A stretch of 64,000 nt of DNA from Marinobacter bohaiensis (GTDB lineage Bacteria > Pseudomonadota > Gammaproteobacteria > Pseudomonadales > Oleiphilaceae). Below the pieces are notes generated by a model. The model worked only from the letters and a program-made list of their open reading frames with translations. It had not been told where the DNA came from and did no database searches. A program made the position numbers and the translations under genes. The stretch spans positions 620,001 through 684,000 of the forward strand of contig NZ_QGEH01000001.1 in the NCBI RefSeq assembly GCF_003258515.1, written 5' to 3'. Of the stretch, positions 1-8,185 are shown piece after piece (the first letter of the stretch is position 1; the number at the start of each line of letters is the position of its first letter).

Positions 1-354
1 GTGAAAGCCGATACCCTGCGCGCCGCCGCCGGCCTGAAGATGGACGCATTCGAACTGGGTGCCCTGTTCCAGCAGTCCGAAAGCTCCGACGACATCGGTG
101 GCGTGTCCTATGAGGACACCGCGTACCTGGTCAGCGGTGCCTACAAGATCAACCGCCTCAAGCTCAAGGCCCAGTACGGTATGAACGACCTGGACCAGAC
201 CGACGACGAGCTGACCCTGATGGCTTTGGGTGCCGACTACAAGGTCGGTGATGGCAGCAAGGTCTTCGCTTACTACTCCAAGGTGGAAGCCGACGACAGT
301 GATCTGGAAGACACCGCCTTCGGTGTGGGCTTCCAGCACAAGTTCTCGATGTAA
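1..354 (+). CDS. Outer-membrane porin, C-terminal part (cut by window start)
   Basis: This is the last 117 residues of a Gram-negative porin, an outer-membrane beta-barrel for passive uptake of small hydrophilic solutes. Alternating polar and hydrophobic strand segments are visible, such as YLVSGAYKINRLKLKAQYG and KVFAYYSKVEADDSD. The chain ends GVGFQHKFSM, close to the usual terminal aromatic beta-signal, with two extra residues after the Phe. The acidic loops (SSDDIGG, DQTDDE) are typical of the Porin_4 type. The reading frame is open to the first base, so the real start lies upstream. A strong terminator follows. Identity as a general porin is fairly safe; substrate preference cannot be told. 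Confidence 0.8.
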   Translation: MKADTLRAAAGLKMDAFELGALFQQSESSDDIGGVSYEDTAYLVSGAYKINRLKLKAQYGMNDLDQTDDELTLMALGADYKVGDGSKVFAYYSKVEADDSDLEDTAFGVGFQHKFSM

Positions 355-385
355 CCATCGGTTCCGTATCTTGAGTTAACTCTTT

Positions 386-410
386 GCCGGGGCTCTTGTC
401 CCGGCTTTTT
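386..410 (+). terminator. Rho-independent terminator of the porin gene
   Basis: A perfect 6-bp GC stem (GCCGGG / CCCGGC) with an 8-base loop is followed directly by five T residues, about 30 bases after the porin stop codon. Confidence 0.85.
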
Positions 411-535
411 GTTATGTGATCAATCATCCACAGACCGGGTGGTGGTCCGGCAACGCCGGGGCATGCGCCATCGCCGGACCTACAGTAACCGTGCGGGCAG
501 CCGATAACCGATTAAACTCCACGGGAGCATCAAGG

Positions 536-1309
536 ATGAGCATCGACGCCCTCACTTCGATCCTGGGAACGCAGAAGCTGTTCGACAACGGCCAGGCGCG
601 TGTCGCCGAGACGGGAAATATCGACACGGAGCAGGTGGCGGAGCAGGTTGCTGCGGCGATCTATCACAAACAGGATCCGGAGATGCCGGATACCTACGAC
701 AAGCCTCAGATGAAGGTGTACATATCTGAATCGCCCGAGGCCATGAATGCGCGCTACAACCGACTGATGGAACTCTATGGGCATGGCATCGCGGCCGTTT
801 CGGTGGATCTGGAAGCCGGCTACCTGGACGCGATGGAGCGTATGCCGGAAGCCGTCAGGGACCTGGATTGGGGATTCTCGTTGCGTGACGGCAGGCTGGA
901 AATCATGGAAGGCTCGGATTCATTGACGACGGGAGAGCGCATCCAGATCCACGCCGCGTTGAGGGACGCCGGCGTCGAGTATGCGGCGCAGCCCGTTGCC
1001 GATGCGGTCATCGAAATGATCGAGGTTGAGCGCGGCCTGTCCGGGCTGAGTAAGGGCATTGGCCAGTACGATGTGAACCCCTCCAATTTTTCCGAGATCG
1101 TGGATCTGCGTCGCTACGTGGAGGAACACCTGCCGGGCGGCAAGTACGGGAAGGGGCGGGTCAATCCCTTTGACGTCGAAGGGCGCTATTTCCTGGGCGG
1201 GCATGCCATGATGGATCAGATCGTTGTGAAGGCTGACAGTACGTATTTCGGCGACCAGAGTGTCCTCATCAGGGATTACGGCGAGGAAGCTGGCGATTCT
1301 CCGCCCTGA
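536..1309 (+). CDS. Hypothetical protein of 257 residues
   Basis: I do not recognise this family. The frame is open from further upstream, but the ATG after ATCAAGG gives a protein with a normal N-terminus (MSIDALTSILGTQK), so I prefer it; the extension before it reads like untranslated leader. The product is soluble and acidic, with no signal peptide or membrane segment. The N-terminal 60 residues look helical and Gln/Ala-rich. A mixed alpha/beta part follows, with the phrase MELYGHGIAAVSVDLEAGYL near residues 82-101. The C-terminus ends in an acidic, disordered-looking tail (DYGEEAGDSPP). It stands alone between the porin terminator and a convergent methyltransferase gene. No function is proposed. 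Confidence 0.6.
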   Translation: MSIDALTSILGTQKLFDNGQARVAETGNIDTEQVAEQVAAAIYHKQDPEMPDTYDKPQMKVYISESPEAMNARYNRLMELYGHGIAAVSVDLEAGYLDAMERMPEAVRDLDWGFSLRDGRLEIMEGSDSLTTGERIQIHAALRDAGVEYAAQPVADAVIEMIEVERGLSGLSKGIGQYDVNPSNFSEIVDLRRYVEEHLPGGKYGKGRVNPFDVEGRYFLGGHAMMDQIVVKADSTYFGDQSVLIRDYGEEAGDSPP

Positions 1310-1393
1310 CCGATATCGCCCAGGCGGCTGGGAGAGCCGGAACGGCTGGCGAGCCGGCCGCTTGTTGGCTGGGTTGATGGTGTGATCACTGGC

Positions 1394-2338
1394 TCAAGCC
1401 GCCAGCACTGCCCTGCAAATCGCCTCCACATGCCGCTGGTCGGTACCGCAGCAGCCGCCGAACACATTGAGATTGGGCAGCAGGCGGCGCACGTCACTGT
1501 ATTGCCGGGCCAGTTCTTCCGGATGGCCTTCGTCCAGTGCCGTTGCCTCGTCGAGTTCGGCGTGGCTCTTGGCCGACGCGTTGGCGCGCAGGCCGCGAAG
1601 GCGGGACCGCCAGCCGCCTCCGGTTTCCAGAGTGGTCATGAAATGCGTGGGATGGGCGCAGTTGATCATGTAGTAGATGGGCCCGTTCCCGGTGGCCTCG
1701 TCCACTTCTTCGATGGCTTCACCCAGGGGTTTGCCGCTGGGCAGTTTCCCGTCCGTTTCCACAGTGAATGACAACACCACCGGCATACCCACGGCCATTG
1801 CGCCTCGGGCGATGCCGATGGCTTCGCCGGTGTGGGTCATGGTGATGCCGGTCACCAGGTCGGCGCCGGCATCCCGGAAGACGGTGATCTGGGGCAGGTG
1901 GTAGGTCTTCGCCTCGCTGTCGGTCATGAACGCATCGGGGCTGTAACCGTCGCCCCGAGGGCCAACGCAGCCACTGATCACGATCGGCGTCTGTCGGGTC
2001 TCATACGTTTGCCGCACCTCATACAGCAGGGCAATGGCCTGGCTGTTGGCCTCAGCGAGTTGTTCGGCGGAGTAACCGAGCCTGTCGCCCCAGTCCGAGC
2101 TGGCCCGCCAGGTGGCGCTCTCGAGGATGCAGCCGACGTCGTACTTGCGGGCCAGCGCGGCGTAGGTCTCGAAATAGCGGCGCAGGGCGGCTTTGCCCTG
2201 GGGCGATTGCAGCAGGTCGAAGGCGGCGAAGCAGGGCAGTTCCAGCCCGTCGTGGAAAATGAGCGTGGTCTCGATGCCGCCGTCGGTCAGGAACACGTCG
2301 CCGGAAAGCTGGGGCAGGGCGTTGAGGTATTTGGCCAT
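1394..2338 (-). CDS. Homocysteine S-methyltransferase family protein
   Basis: This is a 314-residue protein of the Pfam S-methyl_trans family, TIM-barrel enzymes that pass a methyl group from S-methylmethionine, SAM or a betaine to a thiol such as homocysteine. The N-terminus shows the family opening LTDGGIETTLIF. The zinc-binding cysteines are visible as one in NCAHPTHF and the vicinal pair in the C-terminal GGCCGTD. The start is set by a strong GGAGGTGACC Shine-Dalgarno just before ATG; a longer upstream frame has no such site. It is about 20 residues longer than E. coli MmuM and carries EAIEEVDEATG before the first zinc Cys. The methyl donor is unknown; a role in methionine salvage or osmolyte demethylation is inferred. 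Confidence 0.8.
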   Translation of the reverse strand: MAKYLNALPQLSGDVFLTDGGIETTLIFHDGLELPCFAAFDLLQSPQGKAALRRYFETYAALARKYDVGCILESATWRASSDWGDRLGYSAEQLAEANSQAIALLYEVRQTYETRQTPIVISGCVGPRGDGYSPDAFMTDSEAKTYHLPQITVFRDAGADLVTGITMTHTGEAIGIARGAMAVGMPVVLSFTVETDGKLPSGKPLGEAIEEVDEATGNGPIYYMINCAHPTHFMTTLETGGGWRSRLRGLRANASAKSHAELDEATALDEGHPEELARQYSDVRRLLPNLNVFGGCCGTDQRHVEAICRAVLAA

Positions 2339-2395
2339 GGTCACCTCCGTTCCCGGTAACCGGTGACTCTGAATCGTTTGCCCGTCCCTGTGCGT

Positions 2396-2502
2396 GAGTG
2401 CCTGCAATCCCGCGCCTTCCTGGCAGTATCAGCACTCGTGATCCGCAGGGGAAATAACTTGGAGGCGTAAGTCGCAGCTTTGTTATAGGAATACGCTTCC
2501 AA
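2396..2502 (-). promoter_or_regulatory. Possible structured leader upstream of the methyltransferase gene
   Basis: Two inverted repeats sit 60-165 bases upstream of the methyltransferase start. One is a 6-bp GAGTGC/GCACTC pair enclosing about 30 bases. The other is an 11-bp arm pair (TTGGAGGCGTA / TACGCTTCCAA, one mismatch) at 2459-2502. They could form an RNA leader structure or be protein sites. I do not recognise a named riboswitch consensus. Confidence 0.25.
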
Positions 2503-3000
2503 ATGGCGGAGGAGCGCACGCTGACGTTCTTCGTGACGATCCAGGCGTCGCGGCGCGTCGATTGCAGCGTCGCTCCTGATGGCGCCTCCAGCATTGCGCA
2601 TCGACCAGATTGCACTACTCTGGAATGCGAGACCTGCAAGTGTTTCTTGAGGAACCGTTTCACCCCGGTTTCGATCCGGCAGTTGTAGTTGTAGTTGTAG
2701 TTGTTGCCAGTGACTGGCTCGAGCCGTTGCCTGTCGAACGTCTTCGAGGAAAGGCCTTTCGGTGGGCACAACGGTTTGGGCGCTCGCTGTTCCTGCCCGT
2801 CTGGGCGTCCAGCCCAACCGTGTTTCACCCGCGTATTTTCCGGTCGTTGCCCAGGGCGCATGATTCCCGTCAGCGCCCCGGCGACGGTCGGGACGGATGC
2901 GAGGGCCTGTCTTGCAGCACGACCTGGCTGAGCCAGGTGCCATGATATAGCGGCCGAGGGAGCAGTTCGCGCCGTCTTCACAACGAAAGTTGGAGGCGTT
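2503..3000. other. Intergenic region between divergent methyltransferase and sulfatase genes
   Basis: No convincing gene is visible. Short frames exist on both strands but lack ribosome-binding sites and protein-like composition. The stretch contains a TTGTAG hexanucleotide microsatellite and must carry the sulfatase promoter. GGAGG at about 2991 is the Shine-Dalgarno for the sulfatase. Confidence 0.5.
2683..2704. repeat. TTGTAG hexanucleotide tandem repeat, about 3.7 copies
   Basis: Three full copies of TTGTAG and a partial fourth lie in the intergenic region about 300 bases upstream of the sulfatase start. It is too far from any start to be an obvious phase-variation switch. Confidence 0.8.
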
Positions 3001-4623
3001 ATGAATCTGTACTTAGGGAAGGGCCGGGAACGCGTGTGGACGATGATCGCCGCGTTGCTGATCCTGGGAAGCGGGACAGCCTTCGCGGCGCAGCAGGAGA
3101 AACCGAATATCCTTGTGCTGTGGGGCGACGACATTGGCTACTGGAACATCAGCCATAACAGCCACGGCATGATGGGCTATCCGACGCCCAACATCGACCG
3201 CATTGCCGACGAAGGCATTGCTTTTACGGACTACTACGGCCAGCAGAGCTGCACCGCTGGCCGCGCCGCGTTCATTGGCGGTAACGTGCCGGTACGGACC
3301 GGCATGACCAAGGTTGGTCTGCCGGGCGCGAAAGAGGGCTGGCAGAAGACCGACGTGACGATGGCCACGGTGCTCAAGAGCCAGGGCTACGCCACCGGCC
3401 AGTTCGGCAAGAACCACCAGGGTGACCGCAACGAGCACCTGCCCACCGTGCACGGGTTCGATGAGTTCTTCGGCAACCTCTATCACCTGAACGCCGAGGA
3501 GGAGCCGGAACACGAGGACTATCCCGGCGACATGAAACTCGCCAACGGCAAAACCTTCCGTGAACAGTTTGGTCCGCGCGGTGTGCTGCACTGCTACGCC
3601 ACCGAGGAAACCAACAACACCGAAGATCCCCGTTTTGGTGTTTGGGGCAAACAGACCTGCGAGGATACCGGGCCGCTGACCCGCAAGCGCATGGAAACCG
3701 TCGACGACGAGACCTCCGAGCGCGCCATGGAGTTCATCAAGGAAAAGACCAGCGCCGGCGAACCCTGGTTCGTGTGGTGGAACGGTACGCGTATGCACTT
3801 CCGCACCCACGTCCGGGAGGAGCACCGCCACAAAGGGAACGACGAGTACACTGACGGCATGATCGAGCACGACGCCACCGTCGGCCAGTTCCTGACCCTG
3901 CTGGACGAGCTGGACATCGCCGACAACACCATCGTGTTCTACTCCACCGACAACGGCCCGCACTTCAACACCTGGCCGGACGCCGGCAACACGCCGTTCC
4001 GGGGTGAGAAGAACTCCAACTGGGAGGGCGCCTACCGGGTGCCGGCCTTCGTACGCTGGCCCGCCGAGTTTCAGGAGGGCGTCACCCTTAACGGCCTGGT
4101 CTCCCACGAAGACTGGTTGCCCACCTTTGCCGCTGCGGCCGGCGCCGCGGACATCAAGGAACAGCTGCGTGACGGCGTCACCCTGGACGGGCGCGACTAC
4201 AAGAACTACATCGACGGCTACAACATGCTCGACTACTTTAGCGGCAACGCCGAGGCATCGCCGCGCTCGGAGTTCTGGTACGTCAATGACGACGGCAACG
4301 TGGTGGCGGCCCGCTACGACGACTGGAAAGTCGTTTTCCTGGAAAACCGGGGTGAGGCCTTCGGCGTCTGGCAGGAGCCGTTTGTCGAGCTCCGCGTACC
4401 GCAGATCTTCAACCTTCGTCGGGACCCGTTCGAAAAGGCCCAGCACAACGCCAACGTCTATTACGACTGGCTGCTGGACCACGCGTTCGTCATCGTGCCG
4501 ATCCAGGGCCTGGCGGCGGAGTTCCTGAAAACCATGCAGGAATTCCCGCCCAGCCAGTCGCCGGGCTCGTTCAACCTGAGCTCGATCGAGGAGAAACTGA
4601 GCAGCATGCAGGGCTCGCACTAG
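3001..4623 (+). CDS. Secreted type I sulfatase (arylsulfatase family)
   Basis: This is a 540-residue sulfatase that hydrolyses sulfate esters, probably in the periplasm. An N-terminal hydrophobic stretch ending GTAFAA (about residues 13-30) is a signal peptide. The metal-binding GDD follows at residues 42-44. The sulfatase signature is CTAGR at 84-88, where Cys84 would be converted to formylglycine; it has Ala at the third position instead of the common Pro. Further family blocks are GKNHQGD, the STDNGPH metal site near 320, and a C-terminal domain. A GGAGG site 7 bases upstream fixes the start. The gene is monocistronic. No sulfatase-maturation enzyme is present in the window, so activation must come from elsewhere. 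The substrate (aryl, alkyl or carbohydrate sulfate) is undetermined. Confidence 0.88.
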   Translation: MNLYLGKGRERVWTMIAALLILGSGTAFAAQQEKPNILVLWGDDIGYWNISHNSHGMMGYPTPNIDRIADEGIAFTDYYGQQSCTAGRAAFIGGNVPVRTGMTKVGLPGAKEGWQKTDVTMATVLKSQGYATGQFGKNHQGDRNEHLPTVHGFDEFFGNLYHLNAEEEPEHEDYPGDMKLANGKTFREQFGPRGVLHCYATEETNNTEDPRFGVWGKQTCEDTGPLTRKRMETVDDETSERAMEFIKEKTSAGEPWFVWWNGTRMHFRTHVREEHRHKGNDEYTDGMIEHDATVGQFLTLLDELDIADNTIVFYSTDNGPHFNTWPDAGNTPFRGEKNSNWEGAYRVPAFVRWPAEFQEGVTLNGLVSHEDWLPTFAAAAGAADIKEQLRDGVTLDGRDYKNYIDGYNMLDYFSGNAEASPRSEFWYVNDDGNVVAARYDDWKVVFLENRGEAFGVWQEPFVELRVPQIFNLRRDPFEKAQHNANVYYDWLLDHAFVIVPIQGLAAEFLKTMQEFPPSQSPGSFNLSSIEEKLSSMQGSH

Positions 4624-4829
4624 ATCGGCGGTCGATGCGGACGGGCTTGTGGCCGCAGTCGCCCAGGCCCGTCCTGCACGCCGTGTATCAGCGGGTGAGG
4701 GGCGTGCTATCCCGGCGCTATCCAAGCGTTTCCGAAAGCCCCCCATCACGGGATCCGGGCACGGTCGAACGCGTGGGGTCAGACGGCTGTGTGTAAACAC
4801 AAACGGTAACGGCCGGGATCGTCATGGAG

Positions 4830-5663
4830 TCAACCATCCGTCGAGACCGTCAGATCTTCCCAGGCGTCGATTTCCTGTGCCATGCCGGCCAGTCGATCCC
4901 GTACCAGTTTGAGCGCGTCACTTCCCAGCAGCAGGTGAGTGGGAGGGGCGTCGGATTCAATGATATCCAGCATGGCTTTTGCGGCTTTGTTTGGATTGCC
5001 GAGCTGCTGGCCGCTTTTCTCCAGGCGGGCCTGGCGGACGGGATCAAACAGCTCATCGTAATCGGCAATCAGCCGCGGAGAGCGGCGCATGGAACGGCCT
5101 GCCCAATCGGTCCGGAAGGAGCCGGGCGCCACGGCGGTGACGTGGATGTTGAACGGTGCCAGCTCCTTGCTCAGGGTGTCTGAAATACCCTCAAGCGCGA
5201 ACTTGCTCCCGCAGTAGTAGGCGATGCCGGGCATGGTGATGTACCCGCCCATCGAAGTGATGTTTATGACGTGCCCGGCCCGGCGCTGACGGAAGAAGGG
5301 AAGCAGTGCCTGGGTCAGCTCGACTGCGCCGAACACGTTTACCTCGAACTGTCGGCGCATCTCGTCGGTCGGCGATTCTTCCAGGATGCCTTCGTGACCA
5401 TAGCCCGCGTTGTTGACCAGAACGTCAACGGGCCCGAGGGTGGTTTCGATGTCTTCCGCGACCCGGGCGATGGCCGGAGTGTCGGTCAGGTCAAGCTGAC
5501 GGGCATAGGCGTTGCCCGATTCGTGGGCCTCGAAGGCCGCAACGGCGCTGGCCTGGCGCGCGGTGCCAATGACCCGGTGTCCGGCGGCCAATGCCGCCTC
5601 GGCCAGGGCCTGGCCGAACCCACTGCTGATACCGGTGATGAGAATCGTCTTGCTCTGTTGCAT
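4830..5663 (-). CDS. Short-chain dehydrogenase/reductase (classical SDR)
   Basis: This 277-residue NAD(P)-dependent oxidoreductase has the full classical SDR set: TGISSGFG cofactor loop at residues 10-17, NNAG at 84-87, catalytic Ser137 in the ITSMGG segment, and YCGSK (Tyr150, Lys154). Arg in TARQ after the second beta strand suggests NADPH preference. The sequence resembles oxidoreductases annotated as 3-ketoacyl or retinol-like SDRs, but the substrate cannot be named. The chosen ATG gives the canonical short N-terminus; an upstream extension starting at a more distal ATG is unlikely. It is divergent from an AraC regulator 180 bases away that probably controls it. Confidence 0.85.
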   Translation of the reverse strand: MQQSKTILITGISSGFGQALAEAALAAGHRVIGTARQASAVAAFEAHESGNAYARQLDLTDTPAIARVAEDIETTLGPVDVLVNNAGYGHEGILEESPTDEMRRQFEVNVFGAVELTQALLPFFRQRRAGHVINITSMGGYITMPGIAYYCGSKFALEGISDTLSKELAPFNIHVTAVAPGSFRTDWAGRSMRRSPRLIADYDELFDPVRQARLEKSGQQLGNPNKAAKAMLDIIESDAPPTHLLLGSDALKLVRDRLAGMAQEIDAWEDLTVSTDG

Positions 5664-5844
5664 CGCTCTGTTCTCTGTTTGGATGGTCCGTTTCTCCCTT
5701 CCGGGAACTGGGGGCATCCTAGAGCGGCGGGTACCGCTATCGAACGCGAGATCTTCTGAGTTTGTTGCCTATTCCTATGAGCGGATTGCCTCCCGGCCCG
5801 AAAGGCCCAGAATGAGGGCACAGAACAATCAGGAGGCAATGTGC

Positions 5845-6795
5845 ATGAACATCGAGCCGGCTGTTGGCGACTCGCGTGCGCGACGTATGGCGTCGCTGCT
5901 CGAGTCTATGGCCCCTCGGGAAGGTTACAATCTGACGGCATTGCCCGACGTGCGGTTCCTGCGTTCGAACCGCCCTCTGAACAGAACGCCGGTGCTTTAC
6001 GATCCGGGCATCGTCATCGTCTGCCAGGGGCGGAAGCGCGGCTATTGGGGAGACAAGACCTACGTCTACGATGCCCAGCACTATCTGGCCGTGTCGATTC
6101 CAGTCCCGTTCACGATGGAGACCGACGCCAGTGCCGAGAAGCCGTTGCTGGCCATCTACCTGCACCTCAACATACCGCTGGCCGCAGAGCTGCTGCTCGA
6201 GTTGGAGGAAGCCGGGATACCCGCTTCGACGGCGCCCTGCGGCATAGTGTCATCAGAGATGGAACCGGCGTTGGAAGCCACCGTGGAGCGCTTTCTGGAA
6301 ATCATGACCACGCCCGACGACGGCCGGATTCTGGGTCCGGCGATGGTGCGTGAGATCTACTTCCGGGTGCTCACCGGCGCCCAGGGCGGGGCGATGCGGG
6401 CGGCGTTGGATATGGACGGCAACTTCGGGCGTATCTCCCGCGCTATCCGCCGTATCCACGCAGGCTATGCGACCACCCTGGACGTTCATCAGCTGGCCCA
6501 GGAAGCCCGTATGAGCGTGCCGAGCTTCCACGCGCACTTCAGGCAGGTGACGCAGACGTCGCCCATGCAGTATGTGAAGAGCGTCCGGCTGCATCAAGCC
6601 AGACTCCTGATGTTCCGGAACGGAATGACCGCAGCGGCGGCATCGGTGAGTGTGGGCTACGAGAGTTCGTCGCAGTTCAGCCGGGAGTTCAGGCGCCTTT
6701 TTGGACGGTCGCCGCGAGAAGAGGTGTCCTGGATGCGTTCATCCTTCGAGCTGCCGCCGCCGGAGTCGCCGTCCATCTACGTATCGTCTCACTGA
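5845..6795 (+). CDS. AraC family transcriptional regulator
   Basis: This 316-residue activator has an N-terminal AraC_N (PF06719-type) effector domain, recognisable from YDPGIVIVCQGRKRGYWGD near residues 50-70. A C-terminal double helix-turn-helix follows (TTLDVHQLAQEARMSVPSF, then VGYESSSQFSREFRRLFG). An AGGAGG lies 8 bases before the second of two in-frame ATGs, so I start there. It is transcribed away from the SDR gene, the standard layout for control of the neighbour. A short AGCGG/CCGCT inverted repeat at 5723-5738 in the shared promoter is a possible site. Proteins of this type typically sense aldehydes or other small metabolites, but the effector is unknown. Confidence 0.88.
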   Translation: MNIEPAVGDSRARRMASLLESMAPREGYNLTALPDVRFLRSNRPLNRTPVLYDPGIVIVCQGRKRGYWGDKTYVYDAQHYLAVSIPVPFTMETDASAEKPLLAIYLHLNIPLAAELLLELEEAGIPASTAPCGIVSSEMEPALEATVERFLEIMTTPDDGRILGPAMVREIYFRVLTGAQGGAMRAALDMDGNFGRISRAIRRIHAGYATTLDVHQLAQEARMSVPSFHAHFRQVTQTSPMQYVKSVRLHQARLLMFRNGMTAAAASVSVGYESSSQFSREFRRLFGRSPREEVSWMRSSFELPPPESPSIYVSSH

Positions 6796-6832
6796 TCCGG
6801 CTGTCAGGGGCGACCCCATGGACCCTGGCTGC

Positions 6833-7000
6833 CTACAGCTTCTTCAACCGCTGCTCAGCCCGCTTCGACGCCTTCATCTTCTCGGGCCGCTTCATGGATT
6901 TCCAATGGCGAATCTCGTCCCTGGTGCGACCGCAGCCGGTACAGAGTCCGCCCTTCAGCTGGCACAGGGACTGGCAGGGGTTGTCGATCTTGCTGGCCAT
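6833..7000 (-). CDS. DUF1289 small cysteine-rich protein
   Basis: This 55-residue protein has four cysteines arranged C9-x3-C13-x6-C20-x2-C23, followed by GRTRDEIRHW, the hallmark of the DUF1289 (YdhL-like) family. These are predicted to bind a metal or Fe-S cluster. The tail is basic and lysine-rich. Its ATG begins one base after the stop of the upstream conserved gene, so the two are translationally coupled as the last cistrons of a three-gene operon. The molecular function of the family is not established. Confidence 0.8.
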   Translation of the reverse strand: MASKIDNPCQSLCQLKGGLCTGCGRTRDEIRHWKSMKRPEKMKASKRAEQRLKKL

Positions 7001-7366
7001 TCAGTGCTTCACCGGCCTGGCCTCTAGGCGGCGCTCCCAGTTGCCGCCGTGCACACGCTGACAGGCCTCTTCGCTGTCGAGATCGACGTGGCGCGCGATG
7101 TCGGTCACGTCCACGCCGGCTTCGTCCAGGGCGTCGGCGGTGAGCTGGTGTATGCGCTGTTCGGCGTCGCTCTTCAGTGCGCTGGCCAGGTTGGCATCGT
7201 TGTCGAACACCCAGGTCACCACCAGGCTGTCGGGAAAATGCTGGTAATCGACGCTGTGGGTCAGCCAGCAAAAGCCCGGGAGCAGCGGCTTGGCGTCTTC
7301 GCAGGCGTGGGTGAGCGATGCGATCAGGCGTCGCTCCATCCGGCCCTGTTCGCGCTTGCTGATCAT
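7001..7366 (-). CDS. Conserved hypothetical protein
   Basis: This 121-residue soluble protein contains the phrases EQGRMERRLIASLTHACEDA, GFCWLTHSVDYQHFPDSLVV and WVFD. They match a conserved gammaproteobacterial family often auto-labelled a Fis-family regulator. I see no Fis-type helix-turn-helix and do not endorse that label. The start codon overlaps the stop of the HAD phosphatase gene as ATGA, and its stop abuts the DUF1289 start, so all three are probably made together. Function unknown. Confidence 0.75.
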   Translation of the reverse strand: MISKREQGRMERRLIASLTHACEDAKPLLPGFCWLTHSVDYQHFPDSLVVTWVFDNDANLASALKSDAEQRIHQLTADALDEAGVDVTDIARHVDLDSEEACQRVHGGNWERRLEARPVKH

Positions 7367-8070
7367 GATTGCGCCGGTGCCGTCTGGCTGGATACGGAAG
7401 CCCGGCCCGGCACGCCCTGTACGCTCACCCCGCCATCGTCCGCGACCGCTTGCAGCCCCTCGTAGCTTGCGATGGCCGGGTGCTGGCCCGGCGTCGGGTG
7501 ACTCTGGACGGCGGTGACCACCACGACGCTGGCCCCGGCCGCCACGCCGGCGTCGATGCCGGCCGGGGCGTCCTCGAACACCAGGCAATCGCCGGCGTCG
7601 ACCCGCAGGCGCCCGGCGGCGATGTGGTAGGCGTCCGGCGCCGGTTTGCTGCGTTCCACATCCTCGGCGGTGATCAGCACCGAGGGCAGGGGCAGTCCGG
7701 CGGCGGCCAGGCGGCTTTCCGCCAGCGCCCGGGGCGCGGACGTGACGATGGCCCAGCGCTCGGCGGGCAGGTTGTCGAGGAAGGCGGCGGCTCCGGCGAT
7801 GGCTTCGACGTCCTGCACGTTCTCGATTTCCGCCCGGGTGATGCGCGCGGCTTCGGCGACGGGGTCGACGCCCGGCAGGGCCAGGCGCCGGATCGTCTCA
7901 ACGGCCTGGATACCGTGGATGGTCGGCAGGAAAGCGTCCACATCGAGGCCGTGTTCCCGCGCCCATTCAGCCCAGACGCGTTCGGCGGAGGCAATGGAGC
8001 TCAGTAGTGTGCCATCCATATCGAAGAGGAAGGCGGCATAGCGTTTTGCCGCCAGATCGGCGTGTGTCAT
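7363..8070 (-). CDS. HAD-superfamily phosphatase (beta-phosphoglucomutase/sugar-phosphatase type)
   Basis: This 235-residue HAD hydrolase has the nucleophile motif FDMDGTLL (Asp17, Asp19), motif II Thr in IVTSAP, motif III Lys in SKPAPDAY, and the acidic motif IV FEDAPAG. The helical cap between residues 25 and 95 is of the C1 type found in sugar-phosphate phosphatases such as YfbT and in 2-deoxyglucose-6-phosphatase. The C-terminal 20 residues (after VQGVPGRASV) look like a non-conserved tail. It heads an operon with the conserved 121-residue protein and DUF1289, overlapping the former by four bases. A small sugar or polyol phosphate substrate is likely but not proven. Confidence 0.85.
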   Translation of the reverse strand: MTHADLAAKRYAAFLFDMDGTLLSSIASAERVWAEWAREHGLDVDAFLPTIHGIQAVETIRRLALPGVDPVAEAARITRAEIENVQDVEAIAGAAAFLDNLPAERWAIVTSAPRALAESRLAAAGLPLPSVLITAEDVERSKPAPDAYHIAAGRLRVDAGDCLVFEDAPAGIDAGVAAGASVVVVTAVQSHPTPGQHPAIASYEGLQAVADDGGVSVQGVPGRASVSSQTAPAQS

Positions 8071-8185
8071 TGGAGGTGCCTCGGCAGTTATGGCTGGATG
8101 GCGGTCATGCTACGCAGGATGGATTGCAATATCGATAACGTTCATGGGCCCCGAAAGCGATCGGGGCCCACCCGCAAAGGTCATG

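Noticed and set aside
416-535. Longer N-terminus for the hypothetical protein at 536
   Set aside because: The extra 40 codons overlap the sequence just after the porin terminator and show no protein-like pattern or ribosome-binding site.
2683-2704. TTGTAG microsatellite as a phase-variation switch
   Set aside because: It lies about 300 bases from the nearest start codon and in no supported reading frame.
3013-4800. Very long minus-strand open frame opposite the sulfatase
   Set aside because: It is a shadow of GC-rich coding: no ribosome-binding site, valine-rich low-complexity composition, and full overlap with a gene that has complete catalytic motifs.
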